A stretch of DNA of 64,000 nt. Source: Gammaproteobacteria bacterium (GTDB lineage Bacteria; Pseudomonadota; Gammaproteobacteria; GCA-001735895). The stretch lies in contig JASJCI010000037.1 of NCBI GenBank assembly GCA_030066085.1, forward strand, positions 62,001 through 126,000. The letters are read 5' to 3'. Shown in pieces: positions 18,567 to 27,032 of the stretch (within the stretch, counting starts at the first letter, position 1; every line of letters begins with the position of its first letter). Both the position numbers and the translations under genes were made by a program. The notes below the pieces were generated by a model. That model did not search any database, was not told the DNA's origin, and saw only the letters and a program-made list of their open reading frames with translations.

Positions 18567-20672
18567 ATGATGTCCATGGCTCACTGGCTATCGCGCTTGC
18601 TGGCGCCGCGATCGATCGCGATCGTCGGTGCGTCCGAACGTCCGGGCAGCCTCGGCGGCAGCACCCGGCAACTGCTGGTCGACAGCGGCTACCGCGGCAC
18701 GATTTTCGCGGTAAACCCGAAGTACACCGGGTTGTTCGGCCAAACCTGTTACGCCGATCTGGAACAACTGCCGCAAGTTCCCGACCTGGTCGTGTTCGCG
18801 ATCAGCGGCCTGGCGCTGGAGCGCAGTTTCGAACAGGCCATCGCGCTCGGCGCGGGCGGTGCAGTCATTTATGCCGCCAACCACCTGCCGGACGAAACCG
18901 AACCCGGGCTCGTTGCGCGCCTGCGTGAGCGGGCCGCCAGCGCCGGCATGCCGGTGATCGGCGGCAATTCGATGGGCTTCTACAACCACGACGATGGTGT
19001 CTTCGTCAGCTTCGATAGGCCGCCGCCGGGCCGTCCCGCGGGGCACATCGGCCTGATCGTGCACAGCGGTTCCGCCATGACCTACATGGCCAATAACGAC
19101 GCGCGCTTCTGTTTCAACTACGTTATTGCCAGCGCGCAGGAGATCAACGCCAGTTTTGCCGACTACATGGATTACCTGCTGGAGCAGGAATCGACCCGCG
19201 TGGTGGCGCTGGTGCTGGAAAACGTGCGCGATGTGCCGGCATTTGTCGCCGCGCTGGAAAAGGCGCGTGCGCGCGCGATCCCGGTACTGGTGGCGCGCCT
19301 GGGCCGCACCGAGCGCGCGGCCCGCATGGCGCTCAGCCATTCCGGCGCCATCGTCGGCAACCAGCAGGCGCTGGTTGCGCTGTGCCGGCGCTACGGCGCG
19401 GTGCTGTGTCGTGACATGGATGAAATGCTCGTCACCGCGATGCTGTTCGGCGCCGGTTGCCGGGTCGAGGGCGGCAGGTTTGCCAGCATGCTCGACTCCG
19501 GCGGCATGCGCGAGCAACTGCTTGATCTCGCCGACGACCATGGCATCGAGTTTGCCGCCATCGCCGACGAGACCGCTGCCGTGTTGCGCGACCGGCTCGA
19601 ACCGCACCTCGAAGCGGTCAACCCGATGGATGGCATGGGTGATCTCGGGCGCAATACCGAAGACACTTACCTGGCCTGCGGCAAGGCGCTGCTCGACGAT
19701 GCCGACAGCGGCCTGCTCGGATTCGAATTCGAGTTTCGCGACGGTTTTTCGCATTACCCGCAAATGCTCGACGTTGCGCTCGAACTCGCCAGCCACAATC
19801 ACAAGCCGGTGATCCTGATCAACAGTTGCGCCTTCGCCGACCTGGCAGCGACCGCGGCGCGCATGACCTGGCAGGGCGTTCCGGTCGTCAACGGCATCGA
19901 CCTGGCCCTGCGCAGCATCGCGCACCTGATGGCCTGGCGACCCGCGGCCGCGTTGCCGCGGGTCGATTACCAGGCCGATCCAGCGATGCTCGGGCGCTGG
20001 CGCGAGCGCCTGGCGCAGGGTCAAGTGCTCGACGAAGCCGAGGCGCTGGCCTTGATGCGTGACTTCGATTTGCCGGTGGTCGAGTTTGCCCGCGTCGAGG
20101 ACCTGGCAGCCCTGCAAATCCAGGCACGGCGGATCGGTTACCCCGTGGTGCTGAAAACCGCGGCAGGCGGAATCGCGCACAAGTCCGACGTGGGCGGTGT
20201 AATAACCGGTGTGGCCGATCAGGCTGAACTCGAAACGGCCTACGCCGATCTGCGCGCCCGGCTCGGCGCTCCCGTGCTGGTGATGCCGCAGGTCGATGCC
20301 GGCGTCGAGGTAGCGCTCGGCCTCAACTACGATCCGCAGTTCGGTCCGCTGGTCGTGGTCGCCTGCGGCGGCATCATGATCGAGTTACTCGGCGAGCGCG
20401 CTTTTGCACTGGCGCCGCTGACGCGCGCCGAAGCCGGGGCCATGCTCGACCAGACCCGCCTCGCGCAGCTGCTGGCCGGATTTCGCGGGCGGCCGCCGGC
20501 CGACCGCGATGCGCTGGTAAACCTGATCCTGCAGTTCGCCGACCTGGCAGCCTGCCTGGGCGACCAGCTGGCGGAGATCGACCTGAACCCGGTCATCGTC
20601 GGGCCCTCGGGCGTCACCATCGTGGATGCCCTGGTCGTGCCGCAAATCGCCAGCGCCCGCAGCCGGCAATAA
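18567..20672 (+). CDS. NDP-forming acyl-CoA synthetase (acetate-CoA ligase family, fused alpha/beta)
   Basis: The 701-residue protein fuses a CoA-binding domain (APRSIAIVGASERPGSLGG, residues 10-30), a ligase-CoA domain with the phosphohistidine His258 (ALSHSGAIVGN), and a C-terminal ATP-grasp domain (about 470-695; VLKTAAGGIAHKSDVGG and EIDLNPVIV). Such enzymes interconvert acyl-CoA plus ADP and Pi with acid plus ATP. It is divergently paired with a CaiD-like hydratase across 68 bp, so an unusual acid such as crotonobetaine or carnitine is a possible substrate. Protein acetyltransferases of the Pat type share the domains but carry an extra GNAT domain, which is absent here. Confidence 0.9.
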   Translation: MMSMAHWLSRLLAPRSIAIVGASERPGSLGGSTRQLLVDSGYRGTIFAVNPKYTGLFGQTCYADLEQLPQVPDLVVFAISGLALERSFEQAIALGAGGAVIYAANHLPDETEPGLVARLRERAASAGMPVIGGNSMGFYNHDDGVFVSFDRPPPGRPAGHIGLIVHSGSAMTYMANNDARFCFNYVIASAQEINASFADYMDYLLEQESTRVVALVLENVRDVPAFVAALEKARARAIPVLVARLGRTERAARMALSHSGAIVGNQQALVALCRRYGAVLCRDMDEMLVTAMLFGAGCRVEGGRFASMLDSGGMREQLLDLADDHGIEFAAIADETAAVLRDRLEPHLEAVNPMDGMGDLGRNTEDTYLACGKALLDDADSGLLGFEFEFRDGFSHYPQMLDVALELASHNHKPVILINSCAFADLAATAARMTWQGVPVVNGIDLALRSIAHLMAWRPAAALPRVDYQADPAMLGRWRERLAQGQVLDEAEALALMRDFDLPVVEFARVEDLAALQIQARRIGYPVVLKTAAGGIAHKSDVGGVITGVADQAELETAYADLRARLGAPVLVMPQVDAGVEVALGLNYDPQFGPLVVVACGGIMIELLGERAFALAPLTRAEAGAMLDQTRLAQLLAGFRGRPPADRDALVNLILQFADLAACLGDQLAEIDLNPVIVGPSGVTIVDALVVPQIASARSRQ

Positions 20673-20958
20673 CCAGCGACGAATACCAGCGCCAACCAGC
20701 GCGTAAAAAATCCGCAAACTTGCGCCTGGCCCGATTCGCTCAGGCGCCAGCGAGGAATTCCCGGAAAGGATATTCAGCGATACTCGTGAGTGATGATCGT
20801 CGCATTTGACGGGGTCAATGACCGGTGCGCAACCCGCGCGCAGCGACCGGGCGAGCGCCGTTTTCGCTGCTATACTCAGACTGTTCCCTTAATTCCAAAA
20901 TGTGGCGTGATCCCCGGTGCGACAGGTTTCGCAGCGGGTCGACGGCAGGAGAAAGACT

Positions 20959-21714
20959 ATGACCGATATCTACGCGACTCCCGAGGCCGATCTCGGCCGC
21001 CAGGCTGGCGGCGTTCGCGACGGTGGCAACATCGACGACGCGATCGCCGGCAACATCGAGGTCGGTATGCTCGAAACCATGGGCGAAGCCTGGCGGGGAA
21101 TGAAAGGCTTCAAGCTCAAGTGCCACATTGCCACCGTGCTGTGGTTCCTGGTGTACCTCGGCGCCGCGATGCTGAGTATTCCCATCATGCTGGGTATGCT
21201 GGCCCTCGGCGCGGATGAAATCAGTGCTTCGCTGCTGTCCTCGCTGCTGCAATTGATCGCGGTTACCGCGACCATGCCGATGCTCGCCGGCATTACCATC
21301 ATGGCGATCCGTCATTCGCAGGACAAGTCGGTTTCGGCCGGCATGGTGTTTCGCTATTTCCATCGCATCCCGGGCGTGCTGCTGTGGTACCTGCTGTTTT
21401 CGATCCTGGTCACGATCGGCTACCTGCTGCTGATTTTGCCGGGCATCTACCTGTCGTTCGCCTACATGTTTTCCCTGCCCCTGATGATCGAAAAAGACAT
21501 GGGTGCCTGGCAGGCACTCGAGGTGTCGCGCAAGGCAGTCACGCGCCTGTGGTTTCGCGCCACCGGTTTCCTGCTGCTGGTGGTACTGTTGATCATCATA
21601 GGTACCATCCCGCTGGGTATCCCGCTGATCTGGATCATTCCGTGGACAACCCTGGCTTACGCGCTGATATACTTCAAGCTGTTTGGCGCGGAGGCAGAGA
21701 CGCTGGCCGACTAG
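20959..21714 (+). CDS. Polytopic membrane protein, first gene of MoxR-DUF58 envelope operon
   Basis: The 251-residue protein has a soluble N-terminus of about 60 residues followed by around five to six hydrophobic helices. It contains the sequence LILPGIYLSFAYMFSLPLMIEKD, of the sort found in DUF975/YciC-like and BPSS1780-type membrane proteins (key part LPGIYLSFAYMF). The start follows an AGGAGA ribosome site. A -10-like TATACT lies near 20871. Eleven bases separate it from the RDD gene, so it probably belongs to the seven-gene operon. Its function is unknown. Confidence 0.78.
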   Translation: MTDIYATPEADLGRQAGGVRDGGNIDDAIAGNIEVGMLETMGEAWRGMKGFKLKCHIATVLWFLVYLGAAMLSIPIMLGMLALGADEISASLLSSLLQLIAVTATMPMLAGITIMAIRHSQDKSVSAGMVFRYFHRIPGVLLWYLLFSILVTIGYLLLILPGIYLSFAYMFSLPLMIEKDMGAWQALEVSRKAVTRLWFRATGFLLLVVLLIIIGTIPLGIPLIWIIPWTTLAYALIYFKLFGAEAETLAD

Positions 21715-21725
21715 GGAATTGCTGA

Positions 21726-22421
21726 TTGCTGGACACACGCTACAGGGTCGAGATCCCGGGCGGCATTAAACTCGAAGCCCAGGTTGTCGGCCCGATACCC
21801 CGTTTCTTCGCGCTCGCGATCGATTTAACGATCCGCGGCGTCCTGTTTTTCCTGCTGTCGCTGGCGATGATACCCTTTGCCGCTCTCGGCGCGGCCGAAC
21901 TCGGTGGCGGCCTGTACCTGATCCTGCTGTTCCTGATGGAGTGGTTTTATCCCGTGCTGTTCGAAGTCTTGTGGCGCGGGCAGACCCCGGGTAAACGGGT
22001 GCTCGGGATCTCGGTCATCAACGATGACCTTACGCCGGTTACGCTCGGCCCTTCGCTGGTGCGCAACCTGTTGCGCGTGATCGATTTCCTGCCGCTGATG
22101 TATCTCGCGGGGCTGGTGTGCATGTTATCCAATCGTCGCTTCCAGCGACTCGGCGATCTTGCCGCCGGCACGCTGGTGATCAGCGTGCGCGAAACCGCCA
22201 AGCCGGCGGCAATCGAAAACATCGAGCCGCTGGCGCCGTCAACGGCGCTGCTGCGCAGCGAACAGACCTCGATCATCGACTTCCTGCACCGCAGCCGGCA
22301 ACTCTCCGAACCTCGACAGCACGAGCTGGCCGCGATCCTGGATGGCGTTACCCACGAGCCGAGCGAAAACGGCGTGGATAAACTGCATCGCATCGGTGCC
22401 TGGTTCCTGGGCGTGCGATGA
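21726..22421 (+). CDS. RDD-family membrane protein
   Basis: The 231-residue protein, with a TTG start, contains an RDD domain. It has the Arg and Asp residues in PRFFALAIDLTIRGVLFF (residues about 22-40), the GQTPGKRVLGI loop, and the later RRFQRLGDLAAGTLVI. A 70-residue cytoplasmic tail follows. RDD proteins are small polytopic membrane proteins, some of them implicated in ion exchange. In this gene order (RDD-SpoIIM-DUF4129-DUF4350-MoxR-DUF58) the role is undetermined. It overlaps the next gene by four bases. Confidence 0.87.
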   Translation: MLDTRYRVEIPGGIKLEAQVVGPIPRFFALAIDLTIRGVLFFLLSLAMIPFAALGAAELGGGLYLILLFLMEWFYPVLFEVLWRGQTPGKRVLGISVINDDLTPVTLGPSLVRNLLRVIDFLPLMYLAGLVCMLSNRRFQRLGDLAAGTLVISVRETAKPAAIENIEPLAPSTALLRSEQTSIIDFLHRSRQLSEPRQHELAAILDGVTHEPSENGVDKLHRIGAWFLGVR

Positions 22422-23374
22422 AACAGCAGCTGTTCGAAGCGCAACACGAGGATACCTGGGCACGGATCGAGGAATCACTCGGCAAGCCGGGTAAGGCCGA
22501 CAACAGCCGGATCCTGTCCGAGCACTACCTGCTGCTGTGTCATCATCTCGCGATTGCGCAGGAGCGCATGTACGATGCCGCGCTGGTCGAACGCCTCAAC
22601 CGGCTGGTACTGGATCTCTACCGCGAACTGTACCGCTATCGTTCGGAGACGCGGCTCAATCTCTACGCTTTCGTGCTGCGCGACTTTCCGCACGCGATCT
22701 ACCGGTTGCGTTACTACGTGCTGATTGCGGCGCTGCTGTTCGTGCTGCCGTTGCTGATCGCCGGAACCTGGACCTATTTCGACGACGAGGCGGTGTACAG
22801 CCTGATGGACGGGTCGCAGGTGCGCGACGTCGAGCGCATGTACGATCCCGAGGCGCGCAAGCTGGGGCGCGAACGCGAGGCCGATACCGACCTGTTCATG
22901 TTCGGTTTTTACATCAAGAACAACATCAGCGTCGCGTTTCGCTGTTTTGCCGGCGGCATGGTGGTCGGTATCGGCACCCTGCTGGTGCTGCTGTTCAACG
23001 GCATGTTTATCGGCGGCATCGCCGGGCACCTGACCCGGCTCGACTACGTCGACACCTTCTATCCTTTCGTCATCGGTCACGGCTCTTTCGAGCTGACCGC
23101 GATCGTGTTCAGCGGTGCGGCCGGACTGCGCCTCGGCTACGCGATCCTGCACCCCGGGCAGTTCTCGCGACTCGATGCGTTGCGCCTGGCCGGGCGCGAC
23201 GTCATTCCGATGCTGTACGGCATCGTGATCATGCTGATCGTGGCGGCGTTCCTGGAGGCTTTCTGGTCATCGAGCGCCAGCTTGCCGATCGCGGTCAAGT
23301 ACTCGGTGGGCGGGTTACTGTGGGCGCTGGTACTGGGTTACTGCTTTTCGGGGTGGCGTCGTGAATCTCGATAA
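22418..23374 (+). CDS. SpoIIM-like (stage II sporulation M) membrane protein
   Basis: The 318-residue protein carries a cytoplasmic N-terminal helix-rich part, a first membrane helix at about residues 102-120 (VLIAALLFVLPLLIAGTW), and a core of further helices. The core holds the SpoIIM motifs FGFYIKNNISVAFRCFAGG and GHGSFELTAIVFSGAAGLRLG (key residues IKNN and HGxFE). Non-sporulating bacteria use this family in envelope processes, commonly beside RDD and MoxR genes. It overlaps both neighbours, which supports a single transcript. Confidence 0.87.
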   Translation: MKQQLFEAQHEDTWARIEESLGKPGKADNSRILSEHYLLLCHHLAIAQERMYDAALVERLNRLVLDLYRELYRYRSETRLNLYAFVLRDFPHAIYRLRYYVLIAALLFVLPLLIAGTWTYFDDEAVYSLMDGSQVRDVERMYDPEARKLGREREADTDLFMFGFYIKNNISVAFRCFAGGMVVGIGTLLVLLFNGMFIGGIAGHLTRLDYVDTFYPFVIGHGSFELTAIVFSGAAGLRLGYAILHPGQFSRLDALRLAGRDVIPMLYGIVIMLIVAAFLEAFWSSSASLPIAVKYSVGGLLWALVLGYCFSGWRRESR

Positions 23375-24860
23375 GATCCAGGTCAATGCCTGTCTGCGTT
23401 CGGGCTGGCAGGCGATCGATCTCGGCTTCCTGATGGCCCGCGCCTGGTACCGACCGCTGTTCCTGGCCGGCGCCATTCCCGCGCTGATCTGTTTCGTGCC
23501 GCTGCTGATCCTGTTCCTCGAGGATCCTTTCTGGGCCGGCTTTTGCGCGTGGTGGCTGAAGCCTTTTTTCGAACGCGTGCCGCTTTATGTCGCCAGCCGC
23601 AAGCTGTTCGAGGACGAGCCGTCCTACGGCGATATTCTGGCGCGCGCGCGGCGCCTGTTCACTTTCGACATGCTGCCACTGCTGTTGTGGCGGCGGCTGT
23701 CGGTGCAGCGCGCGTTCAATGCGCCGGTATCGGTACTGGAGGAACTCAAGGGCAGTGCGCGCGCGAAGCGCCTGCGTGTACTGCACGGCAAGTACAGCGA
23801 CGTGGCGATGAGCAACCAGTTCGTCTGTTTCTGCTTCGAGATGATTTTCACCATCGGCCTGGTCCTGATGTTCCTGTTCTTTACCCCCGAGCGCTTTTTC
23901 ATCGAGGTCTACGATTCCTACGACGAACTGACCCTGGCCGGCGAATGGATCTATACCCTGGCCGCGTTGATCGCGATGACCCTGATCATGCCGTTTCACA
24001 GCATGGCGGGGTTTTCGCTGTACCTGAACCGGCGCATCGAACTCGAGGCCTGGGATATCGAAATCAACTTTCGCAGCCTGGCCAATCGCAAGCAGCGCGC
24101 CGGCGGGCTTGCTGCCTGGCCACTCGCGCTTGGCCTGGCCCTGTGTCTCGGCCTCGGCGCGCCCGCCGGCGTCGATGCCGCCACGACACACGATCGCGAG
24201 AGTGCCAGGGAGCTGATCGAAGAGGTGCTGCGCGGCGCGGATTACGGCCAGCAAAAAACCGTGTCGAAGTGGCGCTTCAAGGAATGGGAAGACGAGGACG
24301 AGGGCGACGAAACCATCCCGGAGTGGCTGATCGAATTTATCGAGTGGCTACTGCGCAACGGTAACTGGAGTGACGGCGCCGGTAACCTGGCGCTCTGGCT
24401 CAAGTTCATGTTGATCGCCGTTTTCGTGCTGCTCGCTATCTACCTGTTGAAGCGTTACCAGGGGCCGCTCGGCAGCCTGGTGCGGCGCGAGCGCCGCCAG
24501 GCCGCGCCGGAAGTCCTGTTCGGGCTCGAAGTCACGCCCGAGAGCCTGCCCGAAGACGTGACCGCCGAAGTGCGCCGCCTGTGGCTGGACCAGGCTTACC
24601 GCGAGGCTATCGGCCTGCTGTACCGTGCCTCGCTGTCGCGCCTGATCGACCGGCACGAGCTCGCATTCCGCGATTCGCACACGGAAGCGGAATGCGCGGC
24701 GCTGGTGAGCGAGCGCGGGATAGAGTCGCTGTCGACGTTTTTCGATGAGTTGACGCGGGTCTGGCGCCGCCTGGCTTACGGCCATCAGTTGCCACCCGGG
24801 GAGGTCATCGACGACCTTTGCCGCGGCTGGCAGCGGGAGTTGTCCGATGCGGTGGATTAA
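23361..24860 (+). CDS. DUF4129-containing membrane protein
   Basis: The 499-residue protein starts with GTG within the end of the SpoIIM-like gene. Four to five membrane helices lie in residues 25-240 and another near 350. The C-terminal DUF4129 stretch is visible as RRLWLDQAYREAIGLLYRASL and the LTRVWRRLAYG region (about residues 400-480). DUF4129 is also found at the C-terminus of some TgpA-like transglutaminases. Here it is a separate protein, so the operon may build a TgpA-like assembly from parts. The function is unproven. Confidence 0.82.
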   Translation: MNLDKIQVNACLRSGWQAIDLGFLMARAWYRPLFLAGAIPALICFVPLLILFLEDPFWAGFCAWWLKPFFERVPLYVASRKLFEDEPSYGDILARARRLFTFDMLPLLLWRRLSVQRAFNAPVSVLEELKGSARAKRLRVLHGKYSDVAMSNQFVCFCFEMIFTIGLVLMFLFFTPERFFIEVYDSYDELTLAGEWIYTLAALIAMTLIMPFHSMAGFSLYLNRRIELEAWDIEINFRSLANRKQRAGGLAAWPLALGLALCLGLGAPAGVDAATTHDRESARELIEEVLRGADYGQQKTVSKWRFKEWEDEDEGDETIPEWLIEFIEWLLRNGNWSDGAGNLALWLKFMLIAVFVLLAIYLLKRYQGPLGSLVRRERRQAAPEVLFGLEVTPESLPEDVTAEVRRLWLDQAYREAIGLLYRASLSRLIDRHELAFRDSHTEAECAALVSERGIESLSTFFDELTRVWRRLAYGHQLPPGEVIDDLCRGWQRELSDAVD

Positions 24861-26076
24861 GTGGCTACTGCTGGCAGTTCTGCTCGGCGGTATCGCCGGG
24901 TTGTTCTACCTGAGTATCGAATTCTACGAGGAGGAGATCGAGACGGCCTGGTCGCTGGAAGCCCTGCGCAATCCGTACCTGGCCGCGCAGCAGTTCATGC
25001 AGCGCAGCGGTACCGAGGTGACCGATGCCGTCGGCCTGGCCGAGCTCGAGCAGCTCGACGACGTCGGCACCCTGTTCATCGGCTCGCCCAACCAGGTGGC
25101 CAGTCCCCGCCAGCTGCGCCAGTTGCGCGAATGGATGGAGCGGGGCGGCCGAGTAATCTACGCCGCCAGCTCGGTCGAGCACGAGGAAGACCTGCTGCTC
25201 GAGGCCTTCGATGTCGAGGTCCGCTGGCGCGATGGCGATGACGAAGCCGATGAAGAGCAGTCCCTGGCCGACACCATGCGCGAGTACAATCGCCAGATCG
25301 AGGAGGGCAGAACGCGCGCAGAGATCGCGCAGGACGAGGACGAAGGCTACAGCCGCACCGTTGTCGAGTTCGGCGGCGCCATCGGCAACCTCGAGATCGC
25401 GTTCGATGACGGCAGGGTGCTCACGCATCCCTATATCGTCGGTACCGGCTACGATATCGACAAACCCATACCCGACGGCTGGCATTACTCCGAGTACGGC
25501 ATTCACTTCATGCAGTTCGATGTGGGTGACGGACAGCTGAACCTGGTGGTCGATCCCGGGATCTGGACTTCGTACCGGATCGATCAGCACGATCACGCCT
25601 ACCTGCTGTGGCTGCTGGCCGGGGGAGACGCCGGGCTCGCGATGCTGCGCCCGGTGCTGCAGGATTCGATCTGGACGCTGTTCGCCAACAATGCGCGCGA
25701 GTTTTTGCTTGCGGGCGGCCTGCTGCTGCTGTTGTGGATCTGGCACCTCGGCCATCGCTTCGGCCGCCTCGTGCCGCGTGATTTGAGCCGTACACGCGCG
25801 CTGGCGGAACACTTTTCCTCGCTGTCGCATTACCTCTGGCATCGACGCCAGGGTGAATACCTGATCGAGCCCCTGCGCCAGCGTGTCATGTCGCGCGCCA
25901 GCCTGCACCTCGCCGGTTTTGCCAGCGCGGCGCCGGAGCGCCAGCTCGAACTGCTGGCCGAGCGCAGCGAGTTGAATGCCGAGGCTATCGCGCGCGCACT
26001 CAGGGACAACGAGTTCACCGAGAGCACCTTCGTCCAGAAGGTGAGACTGTTAAAACGTATCGAGCAATCACTATGA
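24847..26076 (+). CDS. DUF4350 domain protein
   Basis: The 409-residue protein has an N-terminal membrane anchor (WLLLAVLLGGIAGLFYLSI), a DUF4350 domain on the outer side (NPYLAAQQFMQRSG and the LRQLREWMERGGRVIYAAS segment), an acidic linker, and a second helix at about residues 280-302. A cytoplasmic tail with a winged-helix-like look follows. It overlaps DUF4129 by 14 bp and the MoxR gene by four, so it is cotranscribed. DUF4350 resembles the glutamine-amidotransferase-like beta-sandwich folds, but no catalytic Cys is apparent. Confidence 0.83.
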   Translation: MRWIKWLLLAVLLGGIAGLFYLSIEFYEEEIETAWSLEALRNPYLAAQQFMQRSGTEVTDAVGLAELEQLDDVGTLFIGSPNQVASPRQLRQLREWMERGGRVIYAASSVEHEEDLLLEAFDVEVRWRDGDDEADEEQSLADTMREYNRQIEEGRTRAEIAQDEDEGYSRTVVEFGGAIGNLEIAFDDGRVLTHPYIVGTGYDIDKPIPDGWHYSEYGIHFMQFDVGDGQLNLVVDPGIWTSYRIDQHDHAYLLWLLAGGDAGLAMLRPVLQDSIWTLFANNAREFLLAGGLLLLLWIWHLGHRFGRLVPRDLSRTRALAEHFSSLSHYLWHRRQGEYLIEPLRQRVMSRASLHLAGFASAAPERQLELLAERSELNAEAIARALRDNEFTESTFVQKVRLLKRIEQSL

Positions 26077-27032
26077 ACGAAACGACTACCCCCGGACGCT
26101 CCACGGCGGATGCGCTCAACGCGCTGCGTCAGCATGTCAACAGCCGCCTGATCGGCCAGCAACAGGTGGTCGACCAGGTACTGGTTGCATTGCTGGCCGG
26201 CGGCCACGTACTGATCGAGGGTGTACCCGGGCTCGGCAAGACCCTGCTGGTGCAAACGCTCGCGGCCGGTATCGGCGGCAAGTTCAAGCGCATCCAGTTC
26301 ACCCCGGACCTGATGCCGGGAGACGTTACCGGGCACGTGATGTTCGACATGTCGCAGAGCAAGTTCGTGCTCAAGCAGGGCCCGGTTTTCACCAACCTGT
26401 TGCTGGCCGACGAAATCAACCGCGCGCCGGCCAAAACCCAGGCCGCGCTGCTGGAGGTAATGCAGGAGCGCCAGGTCACCCTGGATGGCAAGTCGATGGA
26501 GGTCGGCAGCCCGTTCATGGTGCTGGCGACGCAAAACCCGATCGAACAGGAAGGCACTTATGCGCTGCCGGAGGCGGAGCTCGATCGTTTCATCATCAAG
26601 ATCAATATCGATTACCCGTCCGCCGCCGACGAGGTGGCGATCGCCAGCCGCTACGCGCTGGAAAACTTTGCTGGCGGTGACGGCAGTAGTTCGCAGCTCA
26701 TCGACGTCGACGCGGCGCAGGCACAGTGTGCGGCGATCGTGGTCGACGACAAGGTCGCCGAGTACGCCGTCGAGCTGGTGCGCGCGACTCGCGGCACGAC
26801 GCTGTTGCGTCACGGCGCCGGTCCTCGCGCCAGTATCGCGCTGCTGCGCTGCGCACGCGCGCTGGCCCTGATCAACGGCGTCGACTACGTCACGCCGGAC
26901 GACGTCAAGCAAATGATCCTGCCGGTGTTGCGTCATCGCGTCATACTCGCGCCCGAAGTCGAAATCGACGGCCTCGGGGTCGACGAAGTCCTGCGCAACC
27001 TGCTCGACAAGGTCGACGCGCCGCGCGCATGA
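26073..27032 (+). CDS. MoxR-family AAA+ ATPase (second copy)
   Basis: The 319-residue MoxR protein has Walker A GVPGLGKTLLV (about residues 50-60), Walker B LLADEINRAPAKTQ, and sensor LATQNPIEQEGTYALPEAE (key part ATQNPIEQEGT). It is closer to the canonical MoxR pattern than the first copy. It is the sixth gene of the envelope operon and overlaps the DUF58 gene by four bases (ATGA). This spacing suggests equal-stoichiometry production of ATPase and DUF58 partner. Confidence 0.95.
   Translation: MNETTTPGRSTADALNALRQHVNSRLIGQQQVVDQVLVALLAGGHVLIEGVPGLGKTLLVQTLAAGIGGKFKRIQFTPDLMPGDVTGHVMFDMSQSKFVLKQGPVFTNLLLADEINRAPAKTQAALLEVMQERQVTLDGKSMEVGSPFMVLATQNPIEQEGTYALPEAELDRFIIKINIDYPSAADEVAIASRYALENFAGGDGSSSQLIDVDAAQAQCAAIVVDDKVAEYAVELVRATRGTTLLRHGAGPRASIALLRCARALALINGVDYVTPDDVKQMILPVLRHRVILAPEVEIDGLGVDEVLRNLLDKVDAPRA

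Noticed and set aside
18588-20180. 530-residue minus-strand open frame opposite the acyl-CoA synthetase
   Set aside because: It is entirely antisense to a gene with clear CoA-binding and ATP-grasp motifs. The composition (His/Arg/Gln-rich) is typical of shadow frames.
26726-27028. N-terminal extension of the second DUF58 protein
   Set aside because: The extra 101 residues are an out-of-frame reading of moxR. The ATG at 27029 overlaps the moxR stop as expected in this operon.
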